In this document: piece by piece, positions 32,897 through 41,901 of the stretch
Layout of the letters: each line of letters opens with the position of its first letter
Numbering within the stretch: position 1 is the stretch's first letter
DNA from: Ga0077527 sp032128415
Lineage (GTDB): Bacteria > Pseudomonadota > Gammaproteobacteria > Burkholderiales > SG8-41
Length of the DNA stretch: 45,659 nucleotides
Direction: 5' to 3'
Assembly (NCBI GenBank): GCA_032128415.1
Contig: JAQBGW010000160.1
Location: 1-45,659, forward strand
Made by a program: the position numbers and the translations under genes
Notes under the pieces: generated by a model
Database searches by the model: none
Told to the model about the DNA's origin: nothing
Seen by the model: the letters and a program-made list of their open reading frames with translations, nothing else

Positions 32897-33901
32897 TCAG
32901 GCCATCCCGGTCGTAAAAGAGAGTTTGCGCGTTGCAACCTCAAAACCGTCGCCCGCCTGCTTCCACGAAAAACGTCCGCCCAGTTGCAGCATGTCGAGTT
33001 CAGGCAGCTCTGCCCCCAGCTTCGCGCGCACATCCTGCAATTGGACATCTGCAGTAATCGCGCTCAATTCGTTCCGGGCAAAGGTCAACCATGCGCGCAG
33101 CGCCCCTGTACCGTGGGGAAAATGCACCGGAAAATCAACCCACTGTCGCCACGCGGCGATGTCGACATGATCGAGCTGCACGAACAACTGACCGGTCAGC
33201 GACTCCGCCAATTCCTGGAAATCCTCGCCCCTCAAATCGCCGCGGACGTCCAGCGGCGAAGCCAGCGCTGCCGGCGGCGTCGCGCGCAGACCGACCCGGT
33301 GCCGCCGGCCGCTGTTTACTATGCGCAACTGCAGTTGCTCGAGCACAAGATCCGGCGCAGCACGCAGCTCATCGGTCCAGATCAGACGGGCACCGTGAAT
33401 TTCAATGTCACGCTGACCGAGAATCCAGCGCGAGAAACCGCCGCTGTCCTGGCGATTCATATTCATGGCAATGCCGGCCACGGTAATGTCACCTTGGGAA
33501 TCGCGGCGTACCGTCAGCACCGGCCTGAAAATGTCGAGTGAGTGGAAGTTGACCTGCAACAACGCGGCAGAACGCCAGGACAGCGTGGCATCGACGCGCG
33601 GCAACTCCAATGCCGGACGGCCCGCTGCATCATGTACAACCACCTGCGTGAGACCCAGTTGCGGTCGCAGGCCGTCCCAGTTGGCGCTGATACTGCCGAT
33701 GGTGATGCGCTGCTGCGTCGCCTGGCTCAGCCGTTGCGCGATGTCTTCGCGATAAGCCGCAATGTCGGGCAAGATCCAGTAGCGCAGCACCAATATAACC
33801 GCAGCAAATAACAGTCCGGCGGCAAGGACGGCCCAGGTCAGCAGCCGGTAGATCCACAGCGGACTGTTACGGATCCAGCGGTGTGCTGCCTCAGAAATCA
33901 T
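32897..33901 (-). CDS. yhdP: YhdP N-terminal part (frameshifted gene)
   Basis: Encodes 334 residues from ATG 33901. It has a cytoplasmic start, one inner-membrane anchor helix (IYRLLTWAVLAAGLLFAAVI near residues 17-36) and the beginning of the AsmA-like periplasmic region (LSQATQQRITIGSISANWDG, then LRPQLGL). It ends with ATRKLSFTTGMA and a TGA at 32897. Adding one T in the run of four T around 32916-32919 restores the reading RKLSFYDRDGLTLQP into the downstream frame. An in-frame start further upstream, antisense to glnE, is rejected because the anchor helix would no longer be N-terminal. The gene diverges from glnE across 81 bases. Confidence 0.88.
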   Translation of the reverse strand: MISEAAHRWIRNSPLWIYRLLTWAVLAAGLLFAAVILVLRYWILPDIAAYREDIAQRLSQATQQRITIGSISANWDGLRPQLGLTQVVVHDAAGRPALELPRVDATLSWRSAALLQVNFHSLDIFRPVLTVRRDSQGDITVAGIAMNMNRQDSGGFSRWILGQRDIEIHGARLIWTDELRAAPDLVLEQLQLRIVNSGRRHRVGLRATPPAALASPLDVRGDLRGEDFQELAESLTGQLFVQLDHVDIAAWRQWVDFPVHFPHGTGALRAWLTFARNELSAITADVQLQDVRAKLGAELPELDMLQLGGRFSWKQAGDGFEVATRKLSFTTGMA

Positions 33902-33982
33902 GTTTAACCGATAATGTATAAAAAAAGAAATGTAAAATGCAGAAGTGAAACAAAGGCTTACCCATTCTAGCGCGAACCGGCC

Positions 33983-36685
33983 ATGGAATCGAATAACGCG
34001 CGACCACCGGTAGCCGCCGACGGCGCCATCGCCGCTGCCGCCCAGTACAGCCGCTATCTGCAGCGTCTGCTCTCGGCGCATCCTGCAATTATTCCGACGG
34101 CGGAAGTGGAACAAGCGTTCTCGGTAGCGGACATGCGCGCGGCTCTCGCCGCAGAGGACATGCGCAACGACGCTGGCCTCGCACGGGGGCTGCGCCGGTT
34201 GCGCCAGCGGGTCATGGCCCGTCTGATCGTGCGCGACCTCAGTGGTCGCGCCACTCTGGATGAAGTCGTCACCACCGTCACGCAGCTTGCCGAAACCAGC
34301 ATTACGACCGCACTGACCTGCCTGCACGCCGATCTGGCCGCGACACATGGCGAACCGCGCGGCGAAACGGCGCGCACCCCCCAACAACTGCACGTCGTCG
34401 GCATGGGCAAACTCGGTGGTGCAGAACTCAATGCCTCATCCGATATCGATCTGGTGCTGATCTACCCCGAAGAAGGCGAGACCGACGGCGCGCGTCCGCT
34501 CAGTAATCATGAGTTTTTCACCCGCCTGGCACGCCGCCTGATTACAGCACTCAACGAATGGACAGAAGACGGATTTGTGTTTCGCGTTGATACCCGGCTA
34601 CGGCCCTATGGCGACAGCGGTCCGCTGGCGGTCAGTTTCGACATGCTGGAAAACTACCTGATCACCCAGGGCCGGGCGTGGGAGCGTTATGCGTGGATCA
34701 AGGGCCGGCCGTTAACCGGCGATCAGCGCACAGCACTGCTGGCCGTGGTCACACCATTCGTGTTCCGCCGCCATCTCGACTACGGCGCATTTGCCTCCAT
34801 GCGCAGCCTGCACAGCCAGGTGCGCCACGAAGTCGAGCGCCGGGAACGCAGCGATGACATCAAACTCGGTCCCGGCGGCATCCGTGAGATCGAATTCATC
34901 GTACAAGTGTTCCAGTTGATTCGCGGCGGACGCGAACCCGCGCTGCAACAACAATCGACGCTGCCGGTGCTGAAGATACTCGGCGAACGCCGAATCATCG
35001 ACCCCGCGGCCGCTGAAGAATTGCGCAACGCCTATGTTTTCCTGCGCAATCTGGAACACCGTTTGCAATACCGCGACGACCAGCAGACGCAGGCGCTGCC
35101 CGCCGATCCTGCCGAGCGCACGCTGCTGGCGGCAGTTATGGGTTTTCCGGACGCAACGGCATTCGCCGCAGAACTGGCCCGGCATCGCAACGCAGTATCC
35201 GCGCAATTCGAAACCATTTTTGCCGAAAGCACCACGGATCAGCATCCGCTCGCCGGCTTGTGGCAGGACCCGATCGACCCTGACAGCACTGCCCGGCAGC
35301 TCGCCAATCTGGGCTATGCCAGCGGCGTCGAACTTGCAAGACGATTGGCGTTACTGCGTGCCGGCAGCCGTTACCGGCAGTTGCCCGCCGCGAGCCAGCG
35401 ACGCCTGGACCGCCTGGTGCCGGCAGCAATCGCTGCAGCCGCCACTCGCCGCAACCCTGACGCTACGCTGGAACGTCTGCTGGCGCTATTTGAAAACATC
35501 AGCCGCCGCGAGGCCTATCTTGCGCTGCTGCACGAATATCCGCACGCACTGGAGCGCCTGACCGACCTGCTGGGCGCGAGCCCGTGGGTCGCGCAATACA
35601 TAACGCTGCATCCGATTCTGCTCGATGAATTGCTGGATACGCGCACGCTGCTCGCCGCGCCGGACTGGACGACACTGCTTACGGCGCTGCGCAAGAATTT
35701 GGACGCTGCTACCGGTGATGTCGAGCAGCAAATGGACATGCTGCGCCATTTCAAAAACACACAGACTCTGCATTTGGTGGCGCAGGATCTGGCCGGTACG
35801 CTGCCGCTGGAAACACTCAGCGACTACTTGTCCGATCTCGCTGCGTCCATCCTTGAGGAGGTGTTGCGACTAAGCTGGCAAAGCATGCGCCTGCGCCACT
35901 GCGACACACCCAGATTTGCCGTCGTTGGTTACGGCAAGCTGGGCGGGAGAGAACTGGGGTATGCATCAGACCTCGATATCGTCTTCGTATACGACGACCC
36001 GGCGCCGGAGGCCACCGAGAATTATGTGCGACTCGCGCAACGCATCAACAATTGGCTCACCAGTGTTACCTCAGCCGGCGTGCTGTACGAAACAGATCTG
36101 CGACTGCGTCCGGACGGCGTCAGCGGGCTGCTGGTCACACCGCTGGCGAGCCTGCAGCAGTATCAGTTGACCCAGGCATGGCTGTGGGAACATCAGGCGC
36201 TCACCCGTGCGCGCAGCGTCGCAGGTGACCAGCAGATTGGGCTCGCCTTCGACGAACTGCGTATCCGTGTGCTGCGCGCACCACGCGAGTCCACCGCCCT
36301 GCGCGAGGAAATCCTCGTCATGCGCCGCAAAATGCTGGAAGCCCACCCCAATGCAGGCACCCTGTTCGACATCAAGCATGACCCGGGCGGCATCATCGAT
36401 GTCGAGTTCATGGTGCAGTATCTGGTTCTTGGACATGCCCATGCGCATCAGGAACTCACCGCCAATTCCGGCAACCTCGCTTTACTGAAAACCGCCGCCG
36501 GTCTGGACCTGATTACGCAGGATCAAGCCCATGCTGTGCATGCCGCCTATCGCCGATTCCGCGAATTGCAACACCAACAGCGACTCGCGGGCGAACAATA
36601 TGCGCGAGTAGAACTGCTCAGCGTGGCGCGAGAGGTTAATACGGTGAAAACACTGTGGTTTTCGCTGTTTGGCGCCGCCGCTTGA
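33983..36685 (+). CDS. glnE: Bifunctional glutamine synthetase adenylyltransferase/adenylyl-removing enzyme
   Basis: A 900-residue cytoplasmic enzyme that adenylylates and deadenylylates glutamine synthetase in response to PII and glutamine. Two nucleotidyltransferase domains are evident: GMGKLGGAELNASSDIDLVL at residues 140-159 (deadenylylation half), and GYGKLGGRELGYASDLDIVF near residue 650 (adenylylation half). The matching RVDTRLRPYGDSGPL and ETDLRLRPDGVSGLL blocks follow, and each half has a KxxPGGIxxIEF/DVEF motif. E. coli GlnE has 946 residues; the shorter length lies mainly at the N-terminus. ATG 33983 is the first good start. It probably forms a single-gene unit, since cyaA-like converges on it. 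Confidence 0.97.
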   Translation: MESNNARPPVAADGAIAAAAQYSRYLQRLLSAHPAIIPTAEVEQAFSVADMRAALAAEDMRNDAGLARGLRRLRQRVMARLIVRDLSGRATLDEVVTTVTQLAETSITTALTCLHADLAATHGEPRGETARTPQQLHVVGMGKLGGAELNASSDIDLVLIYPEEGETDGARPLSNHEFFTRLARRLITALNEWTEDGFVFRVDTRLRPYGDSGPLAVSFDMLENYLITQGRAWERYAWIKGRPLTGDQRTALLAVVTPFVFRRHLDYGAFASMRSLHSQVRHEVERRERSDDIKLGPGGIREIEFIVQVFQLIRGGREPALQQQSTLPVLKILGERRIIDPAAAEELRNAYVFLRNLEHRLQYRDDQQTQALPADPAERTLLAAVMGFPDATAFAAELARHRNAVSAQFETIFAESTTDQHPLAGLWQDPIDPDSTARQLANLGYASGVELARRLALLRAGSRYRQLPAASQRRLDRLVPAAIAAAATRRNPDATLERLLALFENISRREAYLALLHEYPHALERLTDLLGASPWVAQYITLHPILLDELLDTRTLLAAPDWTTLLTALRKNLDAATGDVEQQMDMLRHFKNTQTLHLVAQDLAGTLPLETLSDYLSDLAASILEEVLRLSWQSMRLRHCDTPRFAVVGYGKLGGRELGYASDLDIVFVYDDPAPEATENYVRLAQRINNWLTSVTSAGVLYETDLRLRPDGVSGLLVTPLASLQQYQLTQAWLWEHQALTRARSVAGDQQIGLAFDELRIRVLRAPRESTALREEILVMRRKMLEAHPNAGTLFDIKHDPGGIIDVEFMVQYLVLGHAHAHQELTANSGNLALLKTAAGLDLITQDQAHAVHAAYRRFRELQHQQRLAGEQYARVELLSVAREVNTVKTLWFSLFGAAA

Positions 36686-36694
36686 TCAGCGGGA

Positions 36695-36710
36695 CAGTCG
36701 CGGGCGACTG
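36695..36710. terminator. Small hairpin between convergent glnE and cyclase genes
   Basis: CAGTCG (36695-36700) pairs perfectly with CGACTG (36705-36710) around CGGG. It sits in the 29-base gap between the two converging genes, but no T run follows on either strand, so intrinsic termination is doubtful. Confidence 0.3.
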
Positions 36711-36714
36711 GTTG

Positions 36715-38022
36715 CTAGACGGTAATTTCGCGGAGATTGGGCACGAGATCAATCAGCCGGTAAACATCAAATTTGCCTTTGCCCTTGGCCACAATGGAAA
36801 TCGGGCCTTCAAACTCAAACATGTTTTTTGTGCGCCGGTAGGTCATGGCGTCGACAAAAATCATGCCTGACTTCGCCTCGCTGGTGACACGGCTTGCAGT
36901 ATTAACCGTATCGCCCCACAAATCATAGATGAACTTCCGCTTACCGATCACGCCGGCAACCACCGGCCCCGAACAGATACCGACATGGATGCCGAGCGGC
37001 ATATCTTTTATTACCGATAGTTTTTCCATGTATTTCTGCATATCCAGCGCCAGACGCAGCATGGCCGATGTGTAATCGCGGGCATCAACCGCAAAATCGA
37101 TGCCGTCATGCTCAATCAAACCGCCAGCCGCCATGTAAGCATCACCGATGGTTTTGATTTTCTCGATATGATGAAAATCCGCCATGGCATCGAATTTCGA
37201 AAATACTTCATTCAGCAGCTCGACCATGGCCTTGGGCGGCGCCTCTTCGCTAAGGCTGGTAAAATTGATGATGTCGGCGAACATCACCGTGACATCGGCA
37301 AAGCCATCGGCAATGATGCCCTGCTGATCCTTCAGGCGCCGCGCAATCGGCTCCGGCAGGATGTTCAGCAGCAGGCCCTCCGATTTACCCTGCTCAATAG
37401 TCAACAGCCTATTCTGCTCGGTGACGGAGGTCTGCAGTTTGTCGCGCTGTCTTACGAAGTAACTGATCAGCAGGTACATGATGGTGGACATCGCGGCGAA
37501 GTTGAGCGTAAAAAAAACCGCGATACCCTGCATGGTGACGCCCGACTCCACATCCGCAGTCAGCCAGAAGTCAAAAAACCCCGACAATGCAGTTAAAATG
37601 ATGTATGCGGCGAACCACGGCAGCGACTCGCGCGCGCCCTGAAAAACCATTACACCGATCGGTGCCAGCAACGCCCACAGCGCAACGCCCGAAGCGCTGA
37701 CAAAACTGCCGATGCTCCACTGCATGATGAACGGCATGAACAGGAACAGGGTGACTTGCAGCGTCCGGAATACCGCAAAATTCAGCGAGTAAACGTAATA
37801 AGCCAGTGATACCGCTGACACGGCCAGATACGAAATCGGCACCGTCGAGGAAAACTTGATGCCCATCGCCCAGTACAGCGCCAGCCACAGCACCGAACCA
37901 AAACCCATCAGGCCGCAGGCGAAAATGAGCAGCGTCTTGTTGAGCTTTTCCTCCTCGCTATCTTGGGCATTGATAACGCGTTCGCTCAAACTGTTCAGCC
38001 GCGTGCGCAGGTTTCCCAACAT
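36715..38022 (-). CDS. Membrane-bound class III adenylate cyclase
   Basis: A 435-residue protein with about six transmembrane helices (residues 28-215), a short coiled segment (RQRDKLQTSVTEQNRLLTIE), and a class III cyclase domain (about 235-425). Metal-binding Asp residues are in VMFADIINFTSL and KIKTIGDAYMAAGG. The purine-specifying pair is Lys (in KIKTIGD) and Asp (in YDLWGDTVNTASR), as in adenylate and not guanylate cyclases; the transition-state Asn and Arg are in the same block. It should make cAMP as a homodimer. The membrane part matches no sensor domain I can name. The gene converges on glnE and diverges from ilvE. Confidence 0.94.
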   Translation of the reverse strand: MLGNLRTRLNSLSERVINAQDSEEEKLNKTLLIFACGLMGFGSVLWLALYWAMGIKFSSTVPISYLAVSAVSLAYYVYSLNFAVFRTLQVTLFLFMPFIMQWSIGSFVSASGVALWALLAPIGVMVFQGARESLPWFAAYIILTALSGFFDFWLTADVESGVTMQGIAVFFTLNFAAMSTIMYLLISYFVRQRDKLQTSVTEQNRLLTIEQGKSEGLLLNILPEPIARRLKDQQGIIADGFADVTVMFADIINFTSLSEEAPPKAMVELLNEVFSKFDAMADFHHIEKIKTIGDAYMAAGGLIEHDGIDFAVDARDYTSAMLRLALDMQKYMEKLSVIKDMPLGIHVGICSGPVVAGVIGKRKFIYDLWGDTVNTASRVTSEAKSGMIFVDAMTYRRTKNMFEFEGPISIVAKGKGKFDVYRLIDLVPNLREITV

Positions 38023-38243
38023 CTTCCTCTACTCCTGTTTCGCCGGACACCGGTGGCTGCCGCTCCGGACTTGTTATCAGTTCGCACCCTACCCGCGCAT
38101 TGTATCCGGTAACGGCAGGGACTTCGATATGCACTGCTATTTTCGATCCAGCACATGCCAAGGCAGTGCCGGGCAAATCAGCTAAAATGCCGGTTCGTTG
38201 CATTTTTCAGAGTATTTAAAGTAATTACCGGGAGAACATCGGC

Positions 38244-39170
38244 ATGTCCATGGCAGATCGCGACGGGTACATCTGGCAAGACGGGAAGCTGGTGCCCTGG
38301 CGCGACGCTACGACCCACGTCCTGACCCATTCCCTGCACTATGGTCTTGCCGTTTTTGAGGGTTTGCGCGCCTACAAGACCGAGATCGGCACGGCGATTT
38401 TTCGTTTGCAGGACCATACCACCCGGTTGTTCAATTCCGCGCACATCTACATGATGAAAATCCCCTACACGCGGGAAGAACTGATGGCAGCGCAGAAGGA
38501 AGTCGTGCGCGCCAACAAGCTGGAATCCTGTTACGTCCGGCCGATCGCCTTTTACGGCTCGGAAAAAATGGGGGTGTCACCCAAGGGTGTCCGCGTGCAT
38601 GTGGCCATCGCCGCCTGGCCGTGGGGTGCCTATCTCGGCACGGAAGCCATCGAAAAAGGCATCCGCGTGAAAACTTCGTCCTACGCACGCCATCACGTCA
38701 ACGTGTCGATGTGCCGCGCCAAATACTCGGGTACCTACGCCAACTCGATCCTCGCCAATCTTGAAGCCACGGAACATGGTTACGACGAAGGCTTGTTGCT
38801 CGACGTCGATGGTTTCGTTGCAGAAGGTTCCGGCGAAAACCTGTTTATGGTCAAAAACGGCAAGCTCTACGAGCCCGAGCTGACCAGCGCGCTGATCGGC
38901 ATCACCCGTGAATCGATCATCACGCTCGCCGAGGAGATGGGATACACCGTGGCGTCGCGGCGCATTACCCGCGACGACCTGTACATCGCCGACGAGGCCT
39001 TTTTCACCGGCACCGCCGCCGAGGTTACGCCCATCCGCGAAGTCGATGGCCGGATGATCGGCGACGGCAAGCGCGGTCCGATCACCGAGCGTCTGCAGAA
39101 AATGTTTTTTGACTGCGTCAGCGGCAAAGCGGCCGCCCATCGCGACTGGCTGTCGCCGGTGACGCCCTGA
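38244..39170 (+). CDS. ilvE: Branched-chain amino acid aminotransferase
   Basis: A 308-residue fold-type IV PLP enzyme for the last step of Leu, Ile and Val synthesis. The PLP Lys is K160 in MCRAKYSGTYANSILANLEA. Also seen: HSLHYGLAVFEGLRAY near residue 30, EGSGENLFMVKNG, and FFTGTAAEVTPIREVDGR near the C-terminus. ATG 38244 has GGGAGA upstream; the other in-frame ATG two codons on is an alternative. It heads the ilvE - zinc finger - waaF order common in betaproteobacteria. The 220-base upstream gap shows no convincing promoter or leader peptide for attenuation. Confidence 0.97.
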   Translation: MSMADRDGYIWQDGKLVPWRDATTHVLTHSLHYGLAVFEGLRAYKTEIGTAIFRLQDHTTRLFNSAHIYMMKIPYTREELMAAQKEVVRANKLESCYVRPIAFYGSEKMGVSPKGVRVHVAIAAWPWGAYLGTEAIEKGIRVKTSSYARHHVNVSMCRAKYSGTYANSILANLEATEHGYDEGLLLDVDGFVAEGSGENLFMVKNGKLYEPELTSALIGITRESIITLAEEMGYTVASRRITRDDLYIADEAFFTGTAAEVTPIREVDGRMIGDGKRGPITERLQKMFFDCVSGKAAAHRDWLSPVTP

Positions 39171-39175
39171 TTATC

Positions 39176-39379
39176 ATGAGCGAACCGACCGCCAACACAG
39201 CACAGCTGGTCGAGGTCACGGCCGACGATCTGCCGCTGCACTGTCCAATGCCTTCAATGCTGTTGTGGAACGCGCATCCCCGCGTGTTTCTGCCAGTTGA
39301 ACAAACTGGCGAGGCATTGTGTCCGTATTGCGGCACGCGCTACACCCTGAAAGGCGGCGCTGTCGCCGCGCATCACTGA
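39176..39379 (+). CDS. CHCC zinc-finger domain protein
   Basis: A 67-residue protein related to the C-terminal zinc domain of the mitochondrial complex I subunit NDUFS6. Ligands visible are Cys in LHCPMP, His in NAHPRVFLP, and the pair in LCPYCGTRY. It begins five bases after ilvE and ends 16 bases before waaF, so all three are probably cotranscribed. This position is conserved in betaproteobacteria. The function in bacteria is unknown; zinc binding is inferred from the four ligands. Confidence 0.92.
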   Translation: MSEPTANTAQLVEVTADDLPLHCPMPSMLLWNAHPRVFLPVEQTGEALCPYCGTRYTLKGGAVAAHH

Positions 39380-39395
39380 TACGCGCGCGCCGTCC

Positions 39396-40406
39396 ATGAA
39401 TGTTCTCGTTGTCGGTCCCTCCTGGGTCGGCGATACCGTCCTCTCGCAACCGCTGCTGCGGTTGTTCAAAGACCGCCATCCCGGCGCGCAAATCGACTAC
39501 CTCGCTCCGCCGTGGACGCTGCCGTTGCTCGCGCGCATGCCCGAAGTGCGCGCCGGCATCGAAAATCCATTTGGTCATGGCGCCCTGCAGTTTGCCGCGC
39601 GTCGCAAGTTTGGCCGCTCGCTACGCGCCGGAGGCTATGACCAAGCCATAGTGTTGCCCAATTCCTTCAAGTCAGCGCTGATTCCGTGGTTTGCCGACAT
39701 TCCCGTGCGCAGCGGATTTCGCGGCGAAGCACGCTGGGGACTGCTCAACGACCTGCGCCGGCTCGATGCGCAGGCTTTGCCGCAAATGGCGCAGCGCTTC
39801 GCTGCGCTGGCGCTGTCCGCCGGCACAGCGTTGCCCGACCTGCAGACTCCCGCACTGACATCATCAACTGCGAATCAGGACGCGTTGCTGGCCCGATTGC
39901 AACTGGATCGCAGCAAACCGGCGATCGCCTTCTGCCCCGGCGCTGAATATGGTCCTGCCAAACGCTGGCCGGTCGCACATTTTGCGGCACTCGCCCGGGA
40001 TCTCGCCACCCGCGGTTATGCGGTATGGTTGATCGGATCCCCCAAGGATCATGCAGTTGCTGACGCCATCGCGCAGGCGAGCAATGACGCCTGTTTCAAC
40101 CTCTGCGGAAAAACCAGCATCGCCGAAGCCGTCGATCTGCTGGCAGCAGCGCGTCTCACCATCACCAACGACTCCGGGTTGATGCACGTCGCTGCTGCAG
40201 TTGGCCGTCCACTGGTCGCCCTGTTTGGGTCCAGTTCGCCGCAGTTCACACCGCCGCTGAGCACACAGGCGCGCATCGTGTCGCTCGGCGTCGAATGCAG
40301 CCCCTGTTTCGCACGCAACTGCCCGCTGGGGCATTTCAAATGCCTCAACGATCTGGCGCCGGAACGCGTTCTTGCCGAAATTGATTTTGCTAGAATCAGC
40401 GCCTGA
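39396..40406 (+). CDS. waaF: ADP-heptose:LPS heptosyltransferase II
   Basis: A 336-residue GT9 glycosyltransferase that adds the second heptose to the inner core of lipopolysaccharide on the cytoplasmic face of the membrane. The N-terminus MNVLVVGPSWVGDTVLSQPL, the KRWPVAHFAALARDL block and the donor-binding TNDSGLMHVAAAVGRPLVAL are diagnostic, as is the cysteine-rich tail CSPCFARNCPLGHFKCL of heptosyltransferase II. Length is normal. It lies 16 bases after the zinc-finger gene. Confidence 0.96.
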   Translation: MNVLVVGPSWVGDTVLSQPLLRLFKDRHPGAQIDYLAPPWTLPLLARMPEVRAGIENPFGHGALQFAARRKFGRSLRAGGYDQAIVLPNSFKSALIPWFADIPVRSGFRGEARWGLLNDLRRLDAQALPQMAQRFAALALSAGTALPDLQTPALTSSTANQDALLARLQLDRSKPAIAFCPGAEYGPAKRWPVAHFAALARDLATRGYAVWLIGSPKDHAVADAIAQASNDACFNLCGKTSIAEAVDLLAAARLTITNDSGLMHVAAAVGRPLVALFGSSSPQFTPPLSTQARIVSLGVECSPCFARNCPLGHFKCLNDLAPERVLAEIDFARISA

Positions 40407-40444
40407 ATCATCAGCACTCGAATCGGGCAGACCGGAATACTGAT

Positions 40445-40882
40445 GTGAAAAAAACGCTATTCGCGACACCGCAAGACGCCGAAGCCGCCTTCTACGATGC
40501 CTTCGCCAAAGCCGATCTCGAAGCCATGATGGAGGTCTGGGGCGATGATGATGACATCTACTGTGTGCATCCGGGCGGGGCACGCATCTCCGGGGTCGAA
40601 CGCGTACGCGACTCGTGGCGACGGATTTTCGCCGCCGGACAAAACCTGCGCTTCAATCTCCACGACCGGCAACTGATCCATACCATGATGCTCGCGGTAC
40701 ACAGCGTGTATGAGCATATCGCCGTTGCCGGGCAGGCACGGGCGCGCCAGGCCATGATTGCCACCAATGTCTATCAGCGCAGTGAGCGTGGCTGGCGCAT
40801 GGTCGCCCATCATGCAGCCCCGGCACCGATATCCGTACAGCAGGAAGTTCCAGCTGAGCGCAGTGCCAAAACGCTGCACTGA
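40445..40882 (+). CDS. SnoaL/NTF2-like protein
   Basis: A 145-residue protein of the NTF2-like superfamily (DUF4440/SnoaL-like). An N-terminal helix (DAEAAFYDAFAKADLEAMME) is followed by WGDDDDIYCVHPGG, a curved sheet, and the closing strand GWRMVAHHAAPAP. GTG at 40445 is the start because ATG 40443 is out of frame. The family includes small-molecule enzymes and binding proteins, and no catalytic residue can be assigned. It lies 38 bases after waaF and 142 bases before the phosphosulfolactate-synthase-like gene, so it may belong to either group. Confidence 0.88.
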   Translation: MKKTLFATPQDAEAAFYDAFAKADLEAMMEVWGDDDDIYCVHPGGARISGVERVRDSWRRIFAAGQNLRFNLHDRQLIHTMMLAVHSVYEHIAVAGQARARQAMIATNVYQRSERGWRMVAHHAAPAPISVQQEVPAERSAKTLH

Positions 40883-41024
40883 CGCACTTACACTTGCCGC
40901 AAGTGCCGTCCGCGATGTGAATCTGCGGAGCGCAACGGTATACGCATTCGCTATACTCCTGCCGTCCGCAGAGAAGGCTCCTGCGCTTGAATGGATGCGC
41001 GCCGATTTGATACGCGCCGATTGA

Positions 41025-41861
41025 ATGACCTACTCCATGTCTGTATCGCCCATTAAAACCGGATTATCGTTGCCGCCACGCAGCCCCAAGCCGCGCAACC
41101 GCGGCATCACCTCGATGATCGACTTTGGCCCGGATACCTTCGGCTGGTGCGGAGGTGAGCGCGGCATCAGCGATCTGCTGGATGTCGCCGCCGAATACAT
41201 CGACTACGCCAAAATCTACGCGATGAACACGTTGCTGATCCCGCGTGACGTCGTCAAGCGCACTACCAAACTCTATCGCGACGCCGGTGTTGCGCCGTTC
41301 ACCGGCGGCATCCTGTTTGAATATGCCTGGCGCCGCAATGAAATCGACGGACTGATCGCATTGCTGTCGCAACTCGGCATCCCCGGACTCGAAATTTCCG
41401 AGAACTATGTAACGCTGTCTGCTGACGAACGCCAGCGCATGATCGCGCGCTTCCAGCAGGCCGGATTGCAGGTAGTCTATGAATTCGGCCGCAAGAATCC
41501 AGACCAGCCGATGAGTCTCGATTTTCTTGAAGGCATCGTGCGTGCAGTCGCTGCGCAGGGTATCCATCACGTGACTGTCGAGCAATGCGAAATGGATCTG
41601 CTCGCGCGGGACTCTCCCCAACGGCTGCGGGAGCTGTCAGCTCAGGACTGGTTTGAGCACGTGGTCATCGAAGCCGACCCGTACTGCTTTCCACAGCAGC
41701 ACGTACAAATGCTGCGCGACTTTGGCCGCGATGTGAATCTCGCCAACATTGCGCCGGGACAGATCCTGCGGCTGGAAGGTTTTCGTCAGGGCATCGGTCG
41801 CGCGGTCAATTATTCTCTGCTGTCGGGTGATGATTCACGCCCTGCCGGTAGTGCCAAGTGA
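41025..41861 (+). CDS. Divergent phosphosulfolactate synthase (ComA) family protein
   Basis: A 278-residue barrel protein of the ComA family (PF02679), whose archetype adds sulfite to PEP to give 2-phospho-3-sulfolactate in coenzyme M synthesis. Seen: TSMIDFGPDTFGW near residue 30, YIDYAKIY near 58, GGILFEYAW near 94, GLEISENYVTLS near 122, and VYEFGRKNP near 149. These correspond to ComA blocks that, as I recall them, read K-F-G-W-G-T, G-G-T-L-F-E, and S-E-V-G-K-K-D; several positions differ, so the substrate may too. It leads a cluster with a TcuA-like flavoprotein (41 bases later) and a class II aldolase. An ATG two codons upstream of MSVSPIK is used. Confidence 0.85.
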   Translation: MTYSMSVSPIKTGLSLPPRSPKPRNRGITSMIDFGPDTFGWCGGERGISDLLDVAAEYIDYAKIYAMNTLLIPRDVVKRTTKLYRDAGVAPFTGGILFEYAWRRNEIDGLIALLSQLGIPGLEISENYVTLSADERQRMIARFQQAGLQVVYEFGRKNPDQPMSLDFLEGIVRAVAAQGIHHVTVEQCEMDLLARDSPQRLRELSAQDWFEHVVIEADPYCFPQQHVQMLRDFGRDVNLANIAPGQILRLEGFRQGIGRAVNYSLLSGDDSRPAGSAK

Positions 41862-41901
41862 ATATATAACCTGTTGTTTTTATTGATATTTTATAATTCC
41901 A

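Noticed and set aside
32910..32925. Programmed -1 frameshifting in yhdP
   Set aside because: A -1 shift at TCT-TTT-A would join the frames, but the site is not a standard X-XXY-YYZ slippery heptamer, no stimulatory structure was evident, and the family is normally in one frame. A deletion or sequencing error is simpler.
30999..33170. 723-codon open frame on the plus strand
   Set aside because: Antisense to yhdP, no coherent domain, and no ribosome site; a shadow frame.
33903..33960. A-rich stretch between yhdP and glnE resembling heptads
   Set aside because: Units such as AAATGTA and AAATGCA can be read, but there is no inverted arm and no consistent period, unlike 4498-4569 and 18358-18444.
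33902..34393. 164-residue upstream extension of the YhdP N-terminal frame
   Set aside because: It runs antisense through the start of glnE and would bury the N-terminal membrane anchor.
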